From: Cardinium endosymbiont of Dermatophagoides farinae
GTDB taxonomy: Bacteria; Bacteroidota; Bacteroidia; Cytophagales; Amoebophilaceae
Assembly: GCF_007559345.1 (NCBI RefSeq)
Contig: NZ_VMBH01000001.1
Location: 868,001 to 932,000 of the forward strand
DNA length: 64,000 bases
Reading direction: 5' to 3'
Shown: one piece after another, positions 19,800 to 30,306 of the stretch
Numbering within the stretch: the first letter of the stretch is position 1
Layout: every line of letters starts with the position of its first letter
Translations under genes and position numbers: made by a program
The notes under the pieces: generated by a model
What the model saw: only the letters and a program-made list of their open reading frames with translations
Database searches by the model: none
What the model was told of the DNA's origin: nothing

Positions 19800-20904
19800 C
19801 TAATTTACGAAGTGAAACAACCTATTCCAACGCATACCACTAAAAAAAGATTTGTTTCTATCTGAAGACAACAACACCATAACTGCTTTACCCACAATAT
19901 GATCTTCTGGAATAAACCCAATAAATCTAGAGTCACCAGACTGGTCCCGATTGTCTCCCATTGCAAAATAGTAATCCTTAGCAAAAGTATAGTGGGCTAC
20001 TTCCTGGCCATCTATCCAACATGCGGTTTTAGTAAACCGAATATTCTTTTTTCCTTCAAATTTTTTGATAGTAGGGCTATATAATAAGATATGGCGTGCA
20101 TCCATTGGCACAACCATGCCTTTTTTAGGCACCTGCAGTGGTCCAAAGTTATCTTTACTCCAACCCAAAGCAGGGTTAAAAGCATACATACTAGGGTACA
20201 ATACCTCTTTCTCATCTTCTACGGGATCTATAGACTGTATACAGGTAGGCAAGACAGTAATCAATTGCTTGACCTTTTCTGGTGTAGTATAAATCGTATA
20301 GCCTTCACGACCTGGAATAGTAGACCGTACCGGGTTTTTAATATCATTTTTTTCAAAAAAAGCAGCCGTTAAGATCCGTTTAGTTTTCATAAAATAACGA
20401 TATTGAACGCTATATGGGAGATCAGCTGGCGTATGGTTCACATAAAGTTGCTTATGGACTATATGGACCAGGTCACCAGGAAGGCCAATGCAACGTTTGA
20501 TCCAATACTCGCGTAAATCAGGGGGCTCATGACCCACTGGGGTATTAAAAACAATAACATCATTGCGTTGGATCTTACTGAATCCAGGCAAACGATATTG
20601 CGGCAATTCAATCCAGTCTAGGTAAGCAGGAATCTTTGTACCTGGAATGGTTTGATGGGTAATTGGAATTTGCAATGGAGTAGCGGGTGTACGGGCACCA
20701 TAGTGCAGCTTGCTGACCAGTACAAAATCTCCAGGAAAAAGTGTTGGCTCCATGGAGCCAGAAGGTATAACGTATAGCCCAATCACCATCCAACGGATTA
20801 CGGCAGCTGCCATAGCGGCAAAAAAAACAGAGCCTACCCAACTCCGAATGGCAGCTATAACTGAGCCCCCCCTCCTGTTTTTTAGCTGAAAAAGAAGTAT
20901 TCAT
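19800..20904 (-). CDS. lepB: Signal peptidase I, N-terminus out of frame at a G7 run
   Basis: Membrane serine peptidase that removes signal peptides. The main frame (20813-19800) has the catalytic Ser in VIPSGSMEPTLFPGDFVLV, the Lys region RNDVIVFNTP, WIKRCIGLPGD, and late box AMGDNRDQSGDSRF. The frame first shows ATG inside the transmembrane segment. A better start is ATG at 20904 (MNTSFSAKKQEGG), which would supply the cytoplasmic tail and helix, but a run of seven G at 20867-20873 puts it out of frame; six G would give one continuous protein. It is longer than most LepB, as usual in Bacteroidetes, with a large insertion between boxes C and D. Expected to be essential, so a sequencing error or slippage is likely. 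Confidence 0.85.
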
Positions 20905-21011
20905 TCGTGCGCTTTATTATAAAATAACTACTTTAATCGATTAAAGGGCAATATAAGATACTCTTGGGAATTTTGCTACAAAAAAGGCGATTATACAAGA
21001 GGTCTAATAAT

Positions 21012-21148
21012 AGACCTTCTTCAAAACCTATTTGTGATCAGCAGTTTTTAGGAGAAGCGCAGTCGCCAGAGTACTAAATGTATTTGAGGAGCATAGACAA
21101 GCTTCGACACCAAAATTGCCATTTAGCAATAGATTTTGCAGAAGGTCT
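21012..21148 (-). repeat. Family A interspersed repeat, copy 1
   Basis: Begins AGACCTTCTTCAAAACCTAT and ends with the complementary GCAGAAGGTCT; core GATCAGCAGTTTTTAGGAG. TAATA lies on both sides, possibly a target duplication. Confidence 0.85.
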
Positions 21149-21172
21149 AATAAAATAGCGCCTAAGCTTAGC

Positions 21173-21950
21173 CTATACAAACTTAGCAAAATTATAGCCA
21201 AGAGATAGCTGAAAGGATGCTACATTAGGCCGAAGCTCCTTATCCTTTTCATTCATCAGATTATAAGGCAACATAGCTTTTATTTCCAGCAGCAACCCAT
21301 TGGTAAACTCTAAAGAGGTTCCACCTATAAAACCAACTTTAAACCTTTGGTAATCTATCTTTTTGGTCATCTTTAGGGAATTCGATATCTTTTTTGTGAG
21401 TTTTACCATTTACTTGACACAATACGCTATACGTACGTGCAACCAAATAAAAAGGGTGCACACCCACAAAAAGACGACCAAGGAAATAATCATCTTTGAA
21501 ATCTGGTCGAACAGCCGACGTCCAGTACCATGTAAGCAGCATAGGCAGCCCAATGGTATCAAAAGATGTTTGAATTTTGATTTCGTTTGAAGGTAATACA
21601 CCTTTATCATTCGGTTTATCTAAACTCTGAAGAGTTTTTTGATATCCATCTTCAGTGAGCTTCATATGTACTAATTGGTCAAATCTATTATACAGTAACT
21701 CTGCACCTAATCCTAGGTGATCATTAAGGGCATATTCCATATATAGCGCTACTCCAAACGAAGGATTCCACATCCTAGAATCTAATTCTAGATATTGCTT
21801 GCCATTTTCCTTTTGTTTGTCGTTTAATCTAGCAAAAGAAGTAGCGAATCCTACTTTTACACCATAACTCAAACTTTCTGCTGCAGCTTTTGGGGGTAGC
21901 ATAAAGCCAAAAGCAATTAAAAATGGCAGGCCTTTTTTTAATCTATTCAT
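21173..21950 (-). pseudogene. Outer-membrane beta-barrel protein, frameshifted
   Basis: A small barrel of the PorT/outer-membrane-protein beta-barrel type common in Bacteroidetes. The N-terminus has a signal peptide (KKGLPFLIAFGFMLPPKAAA) followed by alternating beta strands (YGVKVGFATSFARL, GVALYMEYALNDHLGLGAEL, RLFVGVHPFYLVARTYSV). The first frame ends at 21339; the second carries RFKVGFIGGTSLEF and ends LGYNFAKFV at 21173, with the late aromatic residue expected of barrels. The frame shifts near 21355-21370 at a run of five A. Likely function is unknown. It lies between a family A repeat and the ABC-F gene. Confidence 0.65.
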
Positions 21951-22029
21951 TTTAATTTTAGTTAAGGATTTAATGATAAGGCATTTTTATACTACCTTTT
22001 GCTTGATCAAAAAGTTTAATCCCCCTCAT

Positions 22030-23640
22030 CTAACTCAACTCAACCACCTCTTTAAATTCTTCGTAGCTGCCAGGGAAGACTTTAACTTTTTTGTTTTCGA
22101 TATACCAAATCTTATTGGCAACTTGTTGGATAAAGTTACGGTCGTGTGATACAAACAAACAGGTGCCTTCATATTGTTGTAGCGCTTGTCCAAGTGTATC
22201 AATGGAATGCATATCTAAATGGTTGGTTGGCTCGTCGAGTACTAGAAAATTGGCTTGCGAGAGGAGTACCGTTGCTAAGGCAACGCGGGCTTTTTCTCCA
22301 CCGGAAAGGACCTCTATCTTTTTAAATACATCATCCTTAGTAAAAAGAAACATACCGGCTATGGCACGCAGTTCTTGCTCTGTACGTTCTACGCCATTGC
22401 TGCTGCTATGGGCACGCAGTGCTTCTATAATGGTGTGTGCTAGATTTAATGCTTCCAACTGATGCTGGGCATAAAAAGCCATCTCTACATTATTACCAAA
22501 ACGTCTTTGTTGCTGCTCAGCTGGTTCGTGCTCAGCTATAATGCGCAGCAACGTGGTTTTACCACGTCCATTTGCACCAATTAAAGCAATTTTATCGCCT
22601 CTGTTGATTTCTACAGTGGCATCTTTTAGAATCGATACAGGACCATAGGATTTGTTTATCTTTTCTATTACAGCAATAATCTTACTGGGATTTTGTTTGA
22701 TGGAAAACTGTATTTTTATGGTTTTGCGATGGGCAGAAGGGGCTTCTATTTTCTCTACCTTATCTAATGCTTTAATCCTAGACTGAACGAGCTTAGCTTT
22801 ACTGGCCTTTGCTCTAAAACGATCTATAAATTCTTGTGCATGCTTGAGTTGTTTTTGTTGATTGGCATAGGCGTTTTCAAGTAAGGCGCCTCTTTCTGAC
22901 TTTTGTATTTCATAAGCACTGTAGTTGCCTACATAAACGGTAAACTTCTTATCGGAAATCTCTACAATTTTACTAGTGGTACCATCTAAGAAGCTTCTAT
23001 CGTGTGAAACGACTATAAAGGCACTATCGTAGTTTTTTAAATAGGCCTCTACCCACTTAATGGAAACCAAGTCTAGGTGGTTGGTAGGTTCATCCAATAT
23101 CAATAAAGAAGGTTGCTGCAACAGCAGCTTGGCAAACATAACGCGCATGCGCCACCCTCCTGAAAACTCAGCAAGCGAACGGTCCAAGTCTTTAGTTAAA
23201 AAACCCATACCCTCTAACATCGCTTCCGTCCTTGACTGCATATCATACCCTCCTATCCGTTCAAAGGTTTCTTGTAGATTCGATAGCTGCGTTAGCAAAT
23301 CATCTGAATAGTTGCGCTCCATATCTTGGCACAACGACTCAATCTTTTTTTGGGTAACCAATGCCTCATCAAAGGCTTGCATGGCCACATTGCGAATGCT
23401 ATCTTGAGATTGATAAGAAAGCAAGTCCTGGTTTAAAAAGCCAATAGAGCATTCTTTTCTTCTGGTTACCTTGCCACTATCTGGTCTAAGGTCACCCGTA
23501 ATAATCTTTAACAAAGTAGATTTTCCGGCTCCATTAGGGCCTATTAGGCCAATTTTATCTTTGGGTTTAATGTGCAGCGAAGCTGCATCATATAAAGTTC
23601 GTTTGCCCAAATGGTAGGTAAGGTCATTGATTACAATCAT
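22030..23640 (-). CDS. ABC-F family ATPase (EttA/Uup/YbiT-like)
   Basis: Soluble protein with two ABC domains and no membrane part, 536 residues, of the ABC-F group that acts on the ribosome. Domain 1 has Walker A GLIGPNGAGKST and signature FSGGWRMR, then LILDEPTNHLD; domain 2 has ALIGANGRGKTT, LSGGEKARVAL and LVLDEPTNHLD. The linker between them (about residues 245-320) is rich in Lys and Ala (FRAKASKAKLVQSRIKALDK), as in ABC-F proteins. Intact, starting MIVINDLTYHLG. The exact subfamily is not certain. Confidence 0.9.
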   Translation of the reverse strand: MIVINDLTYHLGKRTLYDAASLHIKPKDKIGLIGPNGAGKSTLLKIITGDLRPDSGKVTRRKECSIGFLNQDLLSYQSQDSIRNVAMQAFDEALVTQKKIESLCQDMERNYSDDLLTQLSNLQETFERIGGYDMQSRTEAMLEGMGFLTKDLDRSLAEFSGGWRMRVMFAKLLLQQPSLLILDEPTNHLDLVSIKWVEAYLKNYDSAFIVVSHDRSFLDGTTSKIVEISDKKFTVYVGNYSAYEIQKSERGALLENAYANQQKQLKHAQEFIDRFRAKASKAKLVQSRIKALDKVEKIEAPSAHRKTIKIQFSIKQNPSKIIAVIEKINKSYGPVSILKDATVEINRGDKIALIGANGRGKTTLLRIIAEHEPAEQQQRRFGNNVEMAFYAQHQLEALNLAHTIIEALRAHSSSNGVERTEQELRAIAGMFLFTKDDVFKKIEVLSGGEKARVALATVLLSQANFLVLDEPTNHLDMHSIDTLGQALQQYEGTCLFVSHDRNFIQQVANKIWYIENKKVKVFPGSYEEFKEVVELS

Positions 23641-23789
23641 GGAATTTTTTTAGCTTTTTCGAGCATTTTAGGGAAAAGAGACCACTAAAAATAGCATCGT
23701 AGGAAATGATATAAGATCACTTTTAATAGAAGGCAAATATAAGATAATTTTTATAATGATGATATGCTTACTGTAGATGGATGTCTAAT

Positions 23790-23915
23790 AGACCTTCTGC
23801 AAAACCTATTGCTAAATGGCAATTTTGTGGTCTATGCTCCTCAAATACATTTAGTATTCTGGCGACTGCGCTTCTCCTAAAAACTGCTGATCACAAATAG
23901 GTTTTGAAGAAGATC
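23790..23915 (+). repeat. Family A interspersed repeat, copy 2
   Basis: AGACCTTCTGCAAAACCTAT to TTTTGAAGAAGATCT; slightly shorter than the consensus because CGAAGCTTG is missing. It lies in the spacer between the divergent ABC-F and lipA genes. Confidence 0.85.
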
Positions 23916-23988
23916 TTATATTGCACAGGTTTTGATATATTGGAGCTCTCTAAGCTATAAAGCATTAAGCTATTTTTTAATCATTACC

Positions 23989-24852
23989 ATGGAGCCAAAA
24001 ACACCACCGATTCCAACGACCCAACGCCCAGATTGGCTGCGGGTTAAGTTACCAATAGGTAAGCACTATAGAGCCGTTCGTGACATTGTAGATCAGCACA
24101 AGCTACATACCATTTGCACCAGTGGCAACTGTCCCAATATGGGTGAATGTTGGGGAGCCGGTACGGCTACTTTTATGATATTGGGCAATATTTGCACACG
24201 AAGTTGTGGCTTTTGTGCAGTAGCAACTGGCAGACCTACTGCTTATGATAAGGAAGAACCAAAACGGGTTGCACAAGCGATTCAGCTGATGGGGGTTAAA
24301 CATGCGGTGATTACTTCGGTGAACAGAGATGAGCTGAAAGATTGTGGCGCAGAAATTTGGCATCAAACCGTCAAAGCGATCAAAGCCTTGAATCCGACTA
24401 CCACTATAGAAACCTTAATTCCAGATGTTAAAGCAATTTGGTGGGCACTAGAGCGGATGATTAGTGCGGGTCAAGAGGTAGTCTCTCACAATATGGAAAC
24501 GGTAGAAAGACTCTATAAAACCGTCCGGCCACAGGCTAAGTATGCACGCAGCTTAGAGCAACTGAAACGGATTAAAGCATATGGAAAACGCTCTAAATCA
24601 GGTATTATGATCGGATTAGGCGAAACAGACGCAGAGGTGTATCAGGTTATGGATGACCTGCGGGAGCATGGCTTGGATGTGTTAACATTAGGTCAATACC
24701 TACAACCTACTAAGCAACATCTTGCAGTCGTGGATTTCGTACATCCAGATAAATTTGCCCATTTTAAAGAAGAGGGGCTCAAGCGTGGCTTTTCTTATGT
24801 AGAGTCAGGTCCACTTGTGCGTTCGTCTTACCATGCCGAACGACATGTATAG
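23989..24852 (+). CDS. lipA: Lipoyl synthase LipA
   Basis: Radical-SAM enzyme that inserts two sulfurs into octanoyl groups on lipoate-dependent enzymes. The start is placed at 23989 ([19 protein letters not shown]), since the upstream in-frame codons are hydrophobic and atypical. Both iron-sulfur motifs are present: [12 protein letters not shown] for the auxiliary cluster and [10 protein letters not shown] for the SAM cluster. Also seen are [34 protein letters not shown] and the late [11 protein letters not shown]. Length is 287 residues, normal. Lipoate synthesis is one of the few cofactor pathways reported to be kept in Cardinium, which fits. Confidence 0.95.
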   Translation: MEPKTPPIPTTQRPDWLRVKLPIGKHYRAVRDIVDQHKLHTICTSGNCPNMGECWGAGTATFMILGNICTRSCGFCAVATGRPTAYDKEEPKRVAQAIQLMGVKHAVITSVNRDELKDCGAEIWHQTVKAIKALNPTTTIETLIPDVKAIWWALERMISAGQEVVSHNMETVERLYKTVRPQAKYARSLEQLKRIKAYGKRSKSGIMIGLGETDAEVYQVMDDLREHGLDVLTLGQYLQPTKQHLAVVDFVHPDKFAHFKEEGLKRGFSYVESGPLVRSSYHAERHV

Positions 24853-24979
24853 CAATATTATTTTTAATACTGTTGCCTATCAATTTAAAAGTTAAAATAT
24901 GATTCAGAATAAGGCCTCTATAATAGGCAATATGGACAGCTTTGTCAAATAATAATAGTCTTGTAAGACATTTTTATCT

Positions 24980-25224
24980 TAACCTTTTGCTTGATCAAAC
25001 GGATGATGATGCCTACCATCTTTTGCTTGATCAAAAAGTGGAAAAAAAATCAAGCCCTGTGCAAAAAGTTGCTAAAAGCAACGCCTAGAGCTGGAAAAAC
25101 AGAAGCCACCCTGTGGCCTCCATTAAACTGTTTTTTCTATTCAGCTCTAGGCGCTGCTTTCTAAACGTAACTTTTTACAATGGGCGTTTTTCTTTTTTTG
25201 GAGTATAACATTGCCAGATGGCTT
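24980..25224. repeat. Hairpin repeat family C, copy 1
   Basis: Contains TTTTGCTTGATCAAAAAGTG, AATCAAGCCCTGTGCAAAAA, then an inverted pair: AACGCCTAGAGCTGGAAAAA and TCAGCTCTAGGCGCTGCTTT, with outer AAAAAGTT / AACTTTTT. The arms could form a stem of about 40 bp. The whole block is also found at 35962-36202. Confidence 0.75.
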
Positions 25225-25227
25225 CCA

Positions 25228-25298
25228 AGAAACTGCACCCAAATGTAGTTTCTTTTTTAGGTATAACCCGCGTCCGTGGGTGGGAGCTGAATGGATAC
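25228..25298. repeat. Repeat family D, copy 1
   Basis: AAGAAACTGCACCCAAATGT, TAGTTTCTTTTTTAGGTATA and GTGGGTGGGAGCTGAATGG are shared with 40859-40927. The first half is a small hairpin followed by T residues, like a terminator. Confidence 0.65.
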
Positions 25299-25421
25299 CG
25301 TTGAACGCATACCTTATTTTGGAGTCAATATTGCGATACCGCTTTCTAGCCGTAACTTTCTCCAAAGGCGCAGTTTTGCTTGCTTTTGAGGTAGTAGTAC
25401 CGGCTAAAAAGATAGATTTAC

Positions 25422-25574
25422 TTATTGTCAGAAATATTAAGCTTCAAATTAATCGCAAAGAAGGTATAAATATTTGTACAATAATCCACACGATCTTTTA
25501 GATCATTTCCTGCTCCATGTCCACTGTCGTTACTTTCCAACAACCAGGATTTTGCATTAGGATGCTTTTCCGTG
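25422..25574 (-). pseudogene. C-terminal remnant of a prolyl oligopeptidase (S9) family protein
   Basis: Only the last 50 residues remain. They read TEKHPNAKSWLLESNDSGHG, then AGNDLKDRVDYCTNIYTFF and a short tail (INLKLNISDNK). SGHG followed by an Asp/Lys-rich helix and YTFF is the usual end of S9 prolyl oligopeptidases, where His is the catalytic residue. A TGA lies just upstream, beside the IS66 remnant. The rest of the gene is absent. Probably removed by insertion or deletion around the IS66 element. Confidence 0.6.
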
Positions 25575-25597
25575 TGCGTCGTTCAGCACAGTGATTT

Positions 25598-25810
25598 TTA
25601 GGCCATTATATTTTGCAACTGTTTGAAAGGATTTAGTTTTTGTTGTTTAGCAGTTAGATACAAAGAGATGACGCGTTCTAAGAATCTATCATCCCTTTCT
25701 GATTGGGTAAAGTAAGAGTTTTTACGGTATACCACATAACGCCTGATTTGTCTTTCAGCTAAGTTGTTGGTCAAAGGAATGTTGTCCGGATTTTGTACTC
25801 GTTCAGCCTT
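25598..25810 (-). pseudogene. IS66-family transposase, C-terminal remnant
   Basis: A 70-residue open stretch reads IPLTNNLAERQIRRYVVYRK and then NSYFTQSERDDRFLERVISL, ending LNPFKQLQNIMA. NNLAERxIR, RKNSxF and the late TAKxxxLNPFxxL are hallmarks of the end of IS66-type transposases, with the catalytic Glu in LAER. The N-terminal two thirds is missing and the frame begins right at the end of the M16 protease gene. It is inactive. Confidence 0.75.
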
Positions 25811-25813
25811 ATA

Positions 25814-28683
25814 TCACTTTTCAAAACCTGTAGCATATTTCCCCTCTTTAAAGGGTCCGCTAGCGGAGCGCGCTTTGTAGGAAAAGTTATGCGTTTCTGG
25901 AAGTTTTCCAGAAACAGCAACAGCAAGCCGTTTCCGATTCTCCCTAGAGAAAAACTCCTTGGCATATTTTAAAAAGTCTTCATAACGCAGTGCTTTGGCA
26001 GCTGCAATCTGCTTGTCTAGCCACTTAAAGTCTCCATCACATTTAAAGGCAAGGGCATCTAAATACACCGCCTTATCTTGGAGGTTAGGGAATAGATTTT
26101 TTAAAGTAAGCAGATAGTTTTCCCGTATTGTTTCAAAGCGTTCCATAGGAATATCATGGGGCATTTCTTGAAGGCAATTTTCTAAGAATAGCTCAAAACG
26201 ACAAAGAAGATCTTGAGGATGATGGGAATTTGACTGGACAGCAAAGAACTGAAATAATCTTTTTTCTATCTCTTGACCCCAACTCCAAACGATATATCCT
26301 GTTTCTTGCTTTGTTCGGAGCGTGGTAAAAAATGCTTCTTGTAAAGCGATTGCAAGCATGGCTTGTGCTGCTCGTTTTTCAAAAGAAAACGCACCTTGAT
26401 CAATGGCTAAGATGATCCCATTGCCTTGCGCCGTAGTTTGTTCTTCCACTAGATAAGGACCTTGATCAGAAAGGCAAAAAACACCCCCTTTTGGATGGAG
26501 TTCCTTTGGAAAAGGAGTATGACCTAGGAGCTGTTTAAGGTCAAACCAACAATTTTTTGCTTCTTTAATGGTAAGGTTTCCTGAAAAAAAGCCTTCAATA
26601 TAAGTCTGTGCAAAAAGCTTGGAATGAAATGCAAGAAAATCTTGATAGGTCAAGGAATCCAGTTCTTTTAATTTTTCTATAGAAGCAATCCTTGTTTTTT
26701 GAAGGATACTAAAAAGCCTTTCGCCTGCTTGTTGCACAGGCAATTTCTTTTGGGCATTTTCATAACATTTTGAAAGGCTAGCGCAATAAAGCTCAAAATC
26801 GCTGCTCTGAGGTTTAACACGTGTTAATTCTTTTAAAACCTCTTTAAGGAAAACGCGCGCTTTATCACTGAATCCGGAAATCTTGATTTTAAAACTGTTT
26901 CGAGCATGTTCAAAGTGCGCCTTCAATCCTGCAGCTGCTGCAGAAGCAAGGAGTGGTGAAAGCTTATCTTGGATGGACGCAAGATAAAGATCCATTAAGG
27001 TTGCACTGCGTGGCGTGCCATCGATAAGGGGACTCTTGATATGGACCAAGTGAACGACTTCTGGTGTCTGATAGACATTGTCTTTGAAATAAAAAGCTTT
27101 GCCATGTTTATTATCTGCTATTTTTAAAGGGACTGTGCTTTTAGTTACTGGAAGCAGCTGCAGTTTTGAAGGAACAAAAAGATTCCTTTTCGGAAGCACA
27201 ATAGCTGGATGAGGACAAGCGGCTTTCCAAGCGGATAGCTGTGCTTCGGGAACTGCTCGAACGGCATATTCGCCTCCTAGCCATTTCTCTTTTCGATCAG
27301 GTCGAACTTTTGTTTTTTCAGCATGGGCAAGCATATAGTACTGGCAATTTTCAGGTTGTAAAAATTCTACAAGCGATTGGACTTTTTGAGGTTCATAACG
27401 ACTCGGCAATAAAGTTTTTGCTGGATAGGTTACCAGGGGTTCATATAAAAAATCCCTGGAGTGATCCATAATAAATTTAAAAGCATCTTTTCGTGGTTGA
27501 TATTGATAGAAAAGCTTGCGCATCGCAATCATTTCTTCAAAAAGATAGCTGGGAATGCCTGTATTACGAAAACCAGCTAATGTTTCAAAACAACGCTGAA
27601 TCACAAGTGGGATTTGTGCTACCCCTTGATCTGTTAAGATGATTCGGACTTGAAAAAAAGCGTTATGACGCCCCATCTTGTATGTAGAAACCTTAATATT
27701 TTCAGCTAGTCTTTCTTTTTTTAGCGTTTCTAAAAGATTATTTTTTGCCCTTGGTTGATGGTGTACGCAAGGAGATCTGCTGCCTTTGTTTCATCTTCTA
27801 CAAACGAAGCAGGAAGCTCCCACCTCATAGTTAGATGTTGGATTTTTTTAACAGGTTCAATATAGATAAAGTGGCCAAGCTGTGCATTTGAAGATAAAGG
27901 CTGATCTATTTCAGCAGGTTGAATTTTTTTATTTTCAATCTGAGTAAAAGTATCTGTAACCAGTTTTATTAATGCATCTATAGGTTTAGAGGAATAAATC
28001 GCAAGGGTCATTAGGTTGGCGTTGTAGTTTGTTTCATACCATTTACGGAGCACATCTTGAGGAATCTGACCAAGCGTTTGAGCGTTTCCTGTTGAGAAGG
28101 CTCGGTTGGGGTGATTAGGGTTACCCAATTCTTTACTAATCATATATGCTCTCCGTCCATCATCTTCAATATTTTTCGCATATTCTTGATCAACTGCATA
28201 CAGCTCCCTTGCGACAGCTGATGGATTAAAAAGAGGAGCGATAAAGAACTGAGCCAAACGATCGATCGCTTGGTCAAAAGCTTGGTGGTGAATGGAAAAT
28301 AAATAGACCGTACGATCTGGAGCAGTATAAGCATTATGTATTCCACCATGGTCTTTTATAAAACGAACAAACGCATATTCATCCAGATATTTTTCACTAC
28401 CCATAAAGAGCATATGCTCGAGAAAATGTGCAGTTCCAGGATACTCTTTTAGATCTTGCCAGGCCCCAACTCTTACGCCTAAGGCTACTGAGGATTGCTC
28501 GGCTTTCTGGTCAGAAATTAAATAGACCTCCAGACCATTCTTTAATCGAAGCTTTGCCGTTTTGCGCTTTTGTAAAGAAGGAGCCAGCAGTGGAAGAGCG
28601 CATTCATCTTTGATAAATTCATAACTTTCATTTGCAAAGGCAAAAGTAGCTATAAAAAGGAATAAAATAATTTTTTTAATCAT
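25814..28683 (-). pseudogene. M16 (insulinase/pitrilysin-like) protease, frameshifted
   Basis: A large zinc protease of family M16A. Start at 28683 (MIKKIILFLFIATFAFAN), a signal peptide, so it would be exported to the periplasm. The zinc site HFLEHMLFMGS is present, followed by NAYTAPDRTVY and the downstream Glu helix ARELYAVDQEYAKNIEDDGR. The first frame stops at 27730 (NQGQKIIF); the second continues from KERLAENIKVSTYKMGRHNA to 25814. A run of six A (seven would be in frame) near 27738-27743 causes the break. Joined length is about 955 residues, usual for this family. Base composition differs little from neighbours. The gene ends beside the IS66 remnant. Confidence 0.75.
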
Positions 28684-28789
28684 ATTGAAACGGTTGAATA
28701 TAACAAAACGGCAAAAGAAGCTTTGCAAGCTTCTTGCACTAAAAAGAATAGGCAATCTTAACTATAATATAGAATAAACACAATAGCTG

Positions 28790-29110
28790 CTATATATCCT
28801 TTTTCAAAGCAACCAAGAAAGAACGCAATGCATGCAATCGCTGAACAACCGCTGCTGGTGTAATGGTAGGCGCACTGCTATGCTTCTGGATTACCTTACG
28901 CGCGCCTGCTAAGCTGTATCCTTTTTCTTTAACAAGCATATAGATATAACGCAATTGAACAATATCTTTTTCTTGGTACCTTCTAGCCCCTTTGCTATTT
29001 TTACTGGGTTGGAGAATCCCACTAAAAGCTTTTTCCCAAAAACGTATCAAAGAAGAAGCTACCCCAAAATGACGGGCTACCTCCTGAATGGTAAAATACT
29101 TTTTTTCCAT
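28790..29110 (-). CDS. MerR-family transcriptional regulator
   Basis: Small DNA-binding protein of 106 residues. The N-terminal winged helix is clear: YFTIQEVARHFGVASSLIRF, WEKAF, then GARRYQEKDIVQLRYIYMLV and KGYSLAGARKVIQ. The C-terminal region after about residue 80 is short, without the Cys metal-binding motif, so the signal it senses is unknown. This small MerR type is widespread in Bacteroidetes next to an M23 peptidase gene; here the M23 gene is two genes upstream. The gene is intact. Confidence 0.85.
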   Translation of the reverse strand: MEKKYFTIQEVARHFGVASSLIRFWEKAFSGILQPSKNSKGARRYQEKDIVQLRYIYMLVKEKGYSLAGARKVIQKHSSAPTITPAAVVQRLHALRSFLVALKKDI

Positions 29111-29130
29111 TGTATTGCTCCGATAGCAAT

Positions 29131-30054
29131 CTATACAAGATCCTGAAGATGCGATCTAGATAAACCCGTAAGGAGTATAATATCATCTATAGGATACCCC
29201 TTTCTAACCATAGACCGCGCTATTTCTATCTTACCCTCTAGCTTACCTTTTTCTTGACCTATTTGGATGCCTTCTTGAATGTCTTGTTCGATGCCTTCTT
29301 CTTTAGCTTTCTTTTGAAGCTTTTCTATTGTACCAGCTTCTATTCTGAGCCATTTCAAGCGATCTTCATAAGCCATTCTTTCCTCATCGGTAAAGTTCAG
29401 CGTCTCTAAAATATGTAAGGCCTTTTTTAAGCTGCTGCTGGCCAACAGACCGGGCAAGTTATCCTTATTAAGTAAGTCGTTACGGGTCAGAAAAGCGGTC
29501 CAAATGTCTAGCCCATTCTTTACCTTTTGCAATAAGCTGTCTAGCGTTTCCTTAGGATCGTTGCTGAACTTAACCAACTCTATTGTATGCAATTCTAAAT
29601 CGGAAAAATAGGGCATGCGACTCTCTTTTTCTGTGATATGGAAGACATTATGATACTTCTTACTATCCGGTATAGAAGCAAAGTTAAGAATATGAATGCC
29701 TATTGCTTTGTTTAAAGTGGAATAATGCTGTGAAGCTTTTAATTGGTCTGTATACAACTTAGCCCAATAATATAAAGCACGTTTATCATAATCTGACTCA
29801 TCTGTGATTTGAATCTCTATATTAAACCGCTTGCCTGTCTCACTTACTGCTTTTATATCTAGTATAGATAATTTATCCACTACAAAATTTTTGGCATTAT
29901 AGGGATTTAATAGGGTCACATCACATACTTGATCTTCTGGCGAAACCGTAGCATTGATTAAGGAAATCAGCAAATCCTTATGCTCCTCTACACCAAAGAT
30001 TTTTTTAAAGGCAAGGCCGACTTTTGGGGTAATTTTTTCCATAACTTGTTCCAT
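29131..30054 (-). CDS. Rpn-family recombination-promoting nuclease/putative transposase
   Basis: PD-(D/E)XK nuclease of the Rpn (PDDEXK_2) group, abundant in intracellular Bacteroidetes. Visible parts are the N-terminal ITPKVGLAFKKIFG, then SILDIKAVSETGKRFNIEIQ with the D and ExQ catalytic residues, YWAKLYTDQLKASQHYSTL, and a C-terminal charged helix (EKGKLEGKIEIARSMVRKG). Length is 307 or 303 residues; the more typical start is the Met at 30042. The first ATG (30054) touches the end of family A copy 3, so a repeat inserted immediately upstream or has become the promoter region. Intact. Confidence 0.85.
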   Translation of the reverse strand: MEQVMEKITPKVGLAFKKIFGVEEHKDLLISLINATVSPEDQVCDVTLLNPYNAKNFVVDKLSILDIKAVSETGKRFNIEIQITDESDYDKRALYYWAKLYTDQLKASQHYSTLNKAIGIHILNFASIPDSKKYHNVFHITEKESRMPYFSDLELHTIELVKFSNDPKETLDSLLQKVKNGLDIWTAFLTRNDLLNKDNLPGLLASSSLKKALHILETLNFTDEERMAYEDRLKWLRIEAGTIEKLQKKAKEEGIEQDIQEGIQIGQEKGKLEGKIEIARSMVRKGYPIDDIILLTGLSRSHLQDLV

Positions 30055-30195
30055 AGACCTTCTTCAAAACTTATTTGTGATCAGCAGTTTTTAGGAGAAG
30101 CGCAGTCGAGCACCGCAGCATACTAAATGTATTCGAGGAGCATAGACAAGCTTCGACACCAAAATTGCCATTAGAAATAGGTTTTGCAAAAGATC
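30055..30195 (-). repeat. Family A interspersed repeat, copy 3
   Basis: AGACCTTCTTCAAAACTTAT to TTTTGCAAAAGATCT, same orientation as copy 1. It directly adjoins the ATG of the Rpn gene. Confidence 0.85.
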
Positions 30196-30306
30196 TTATT
30201 TTATTTAGCTGTAACAACAAATATATAAGCTTTTTGGATCAGTGCTTGATTTTTTTGCTTATTTTTTGACAAAAAAAAAAGAAGCAGCACAGCAATGATC
30301 TACCTC

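Noticed and set aside
22091-22462. Open frame opposite the ABC-F gene
   Set aside because: Antisense shadow of conserved ABC motifs; no protein-like features of its own.
25211-25501. Plus-strand open frame between family C and the S9 remnant
   Set aside because: It runs through repeat family D and antisense to the S9 peptidase tail, so it is not a gene.
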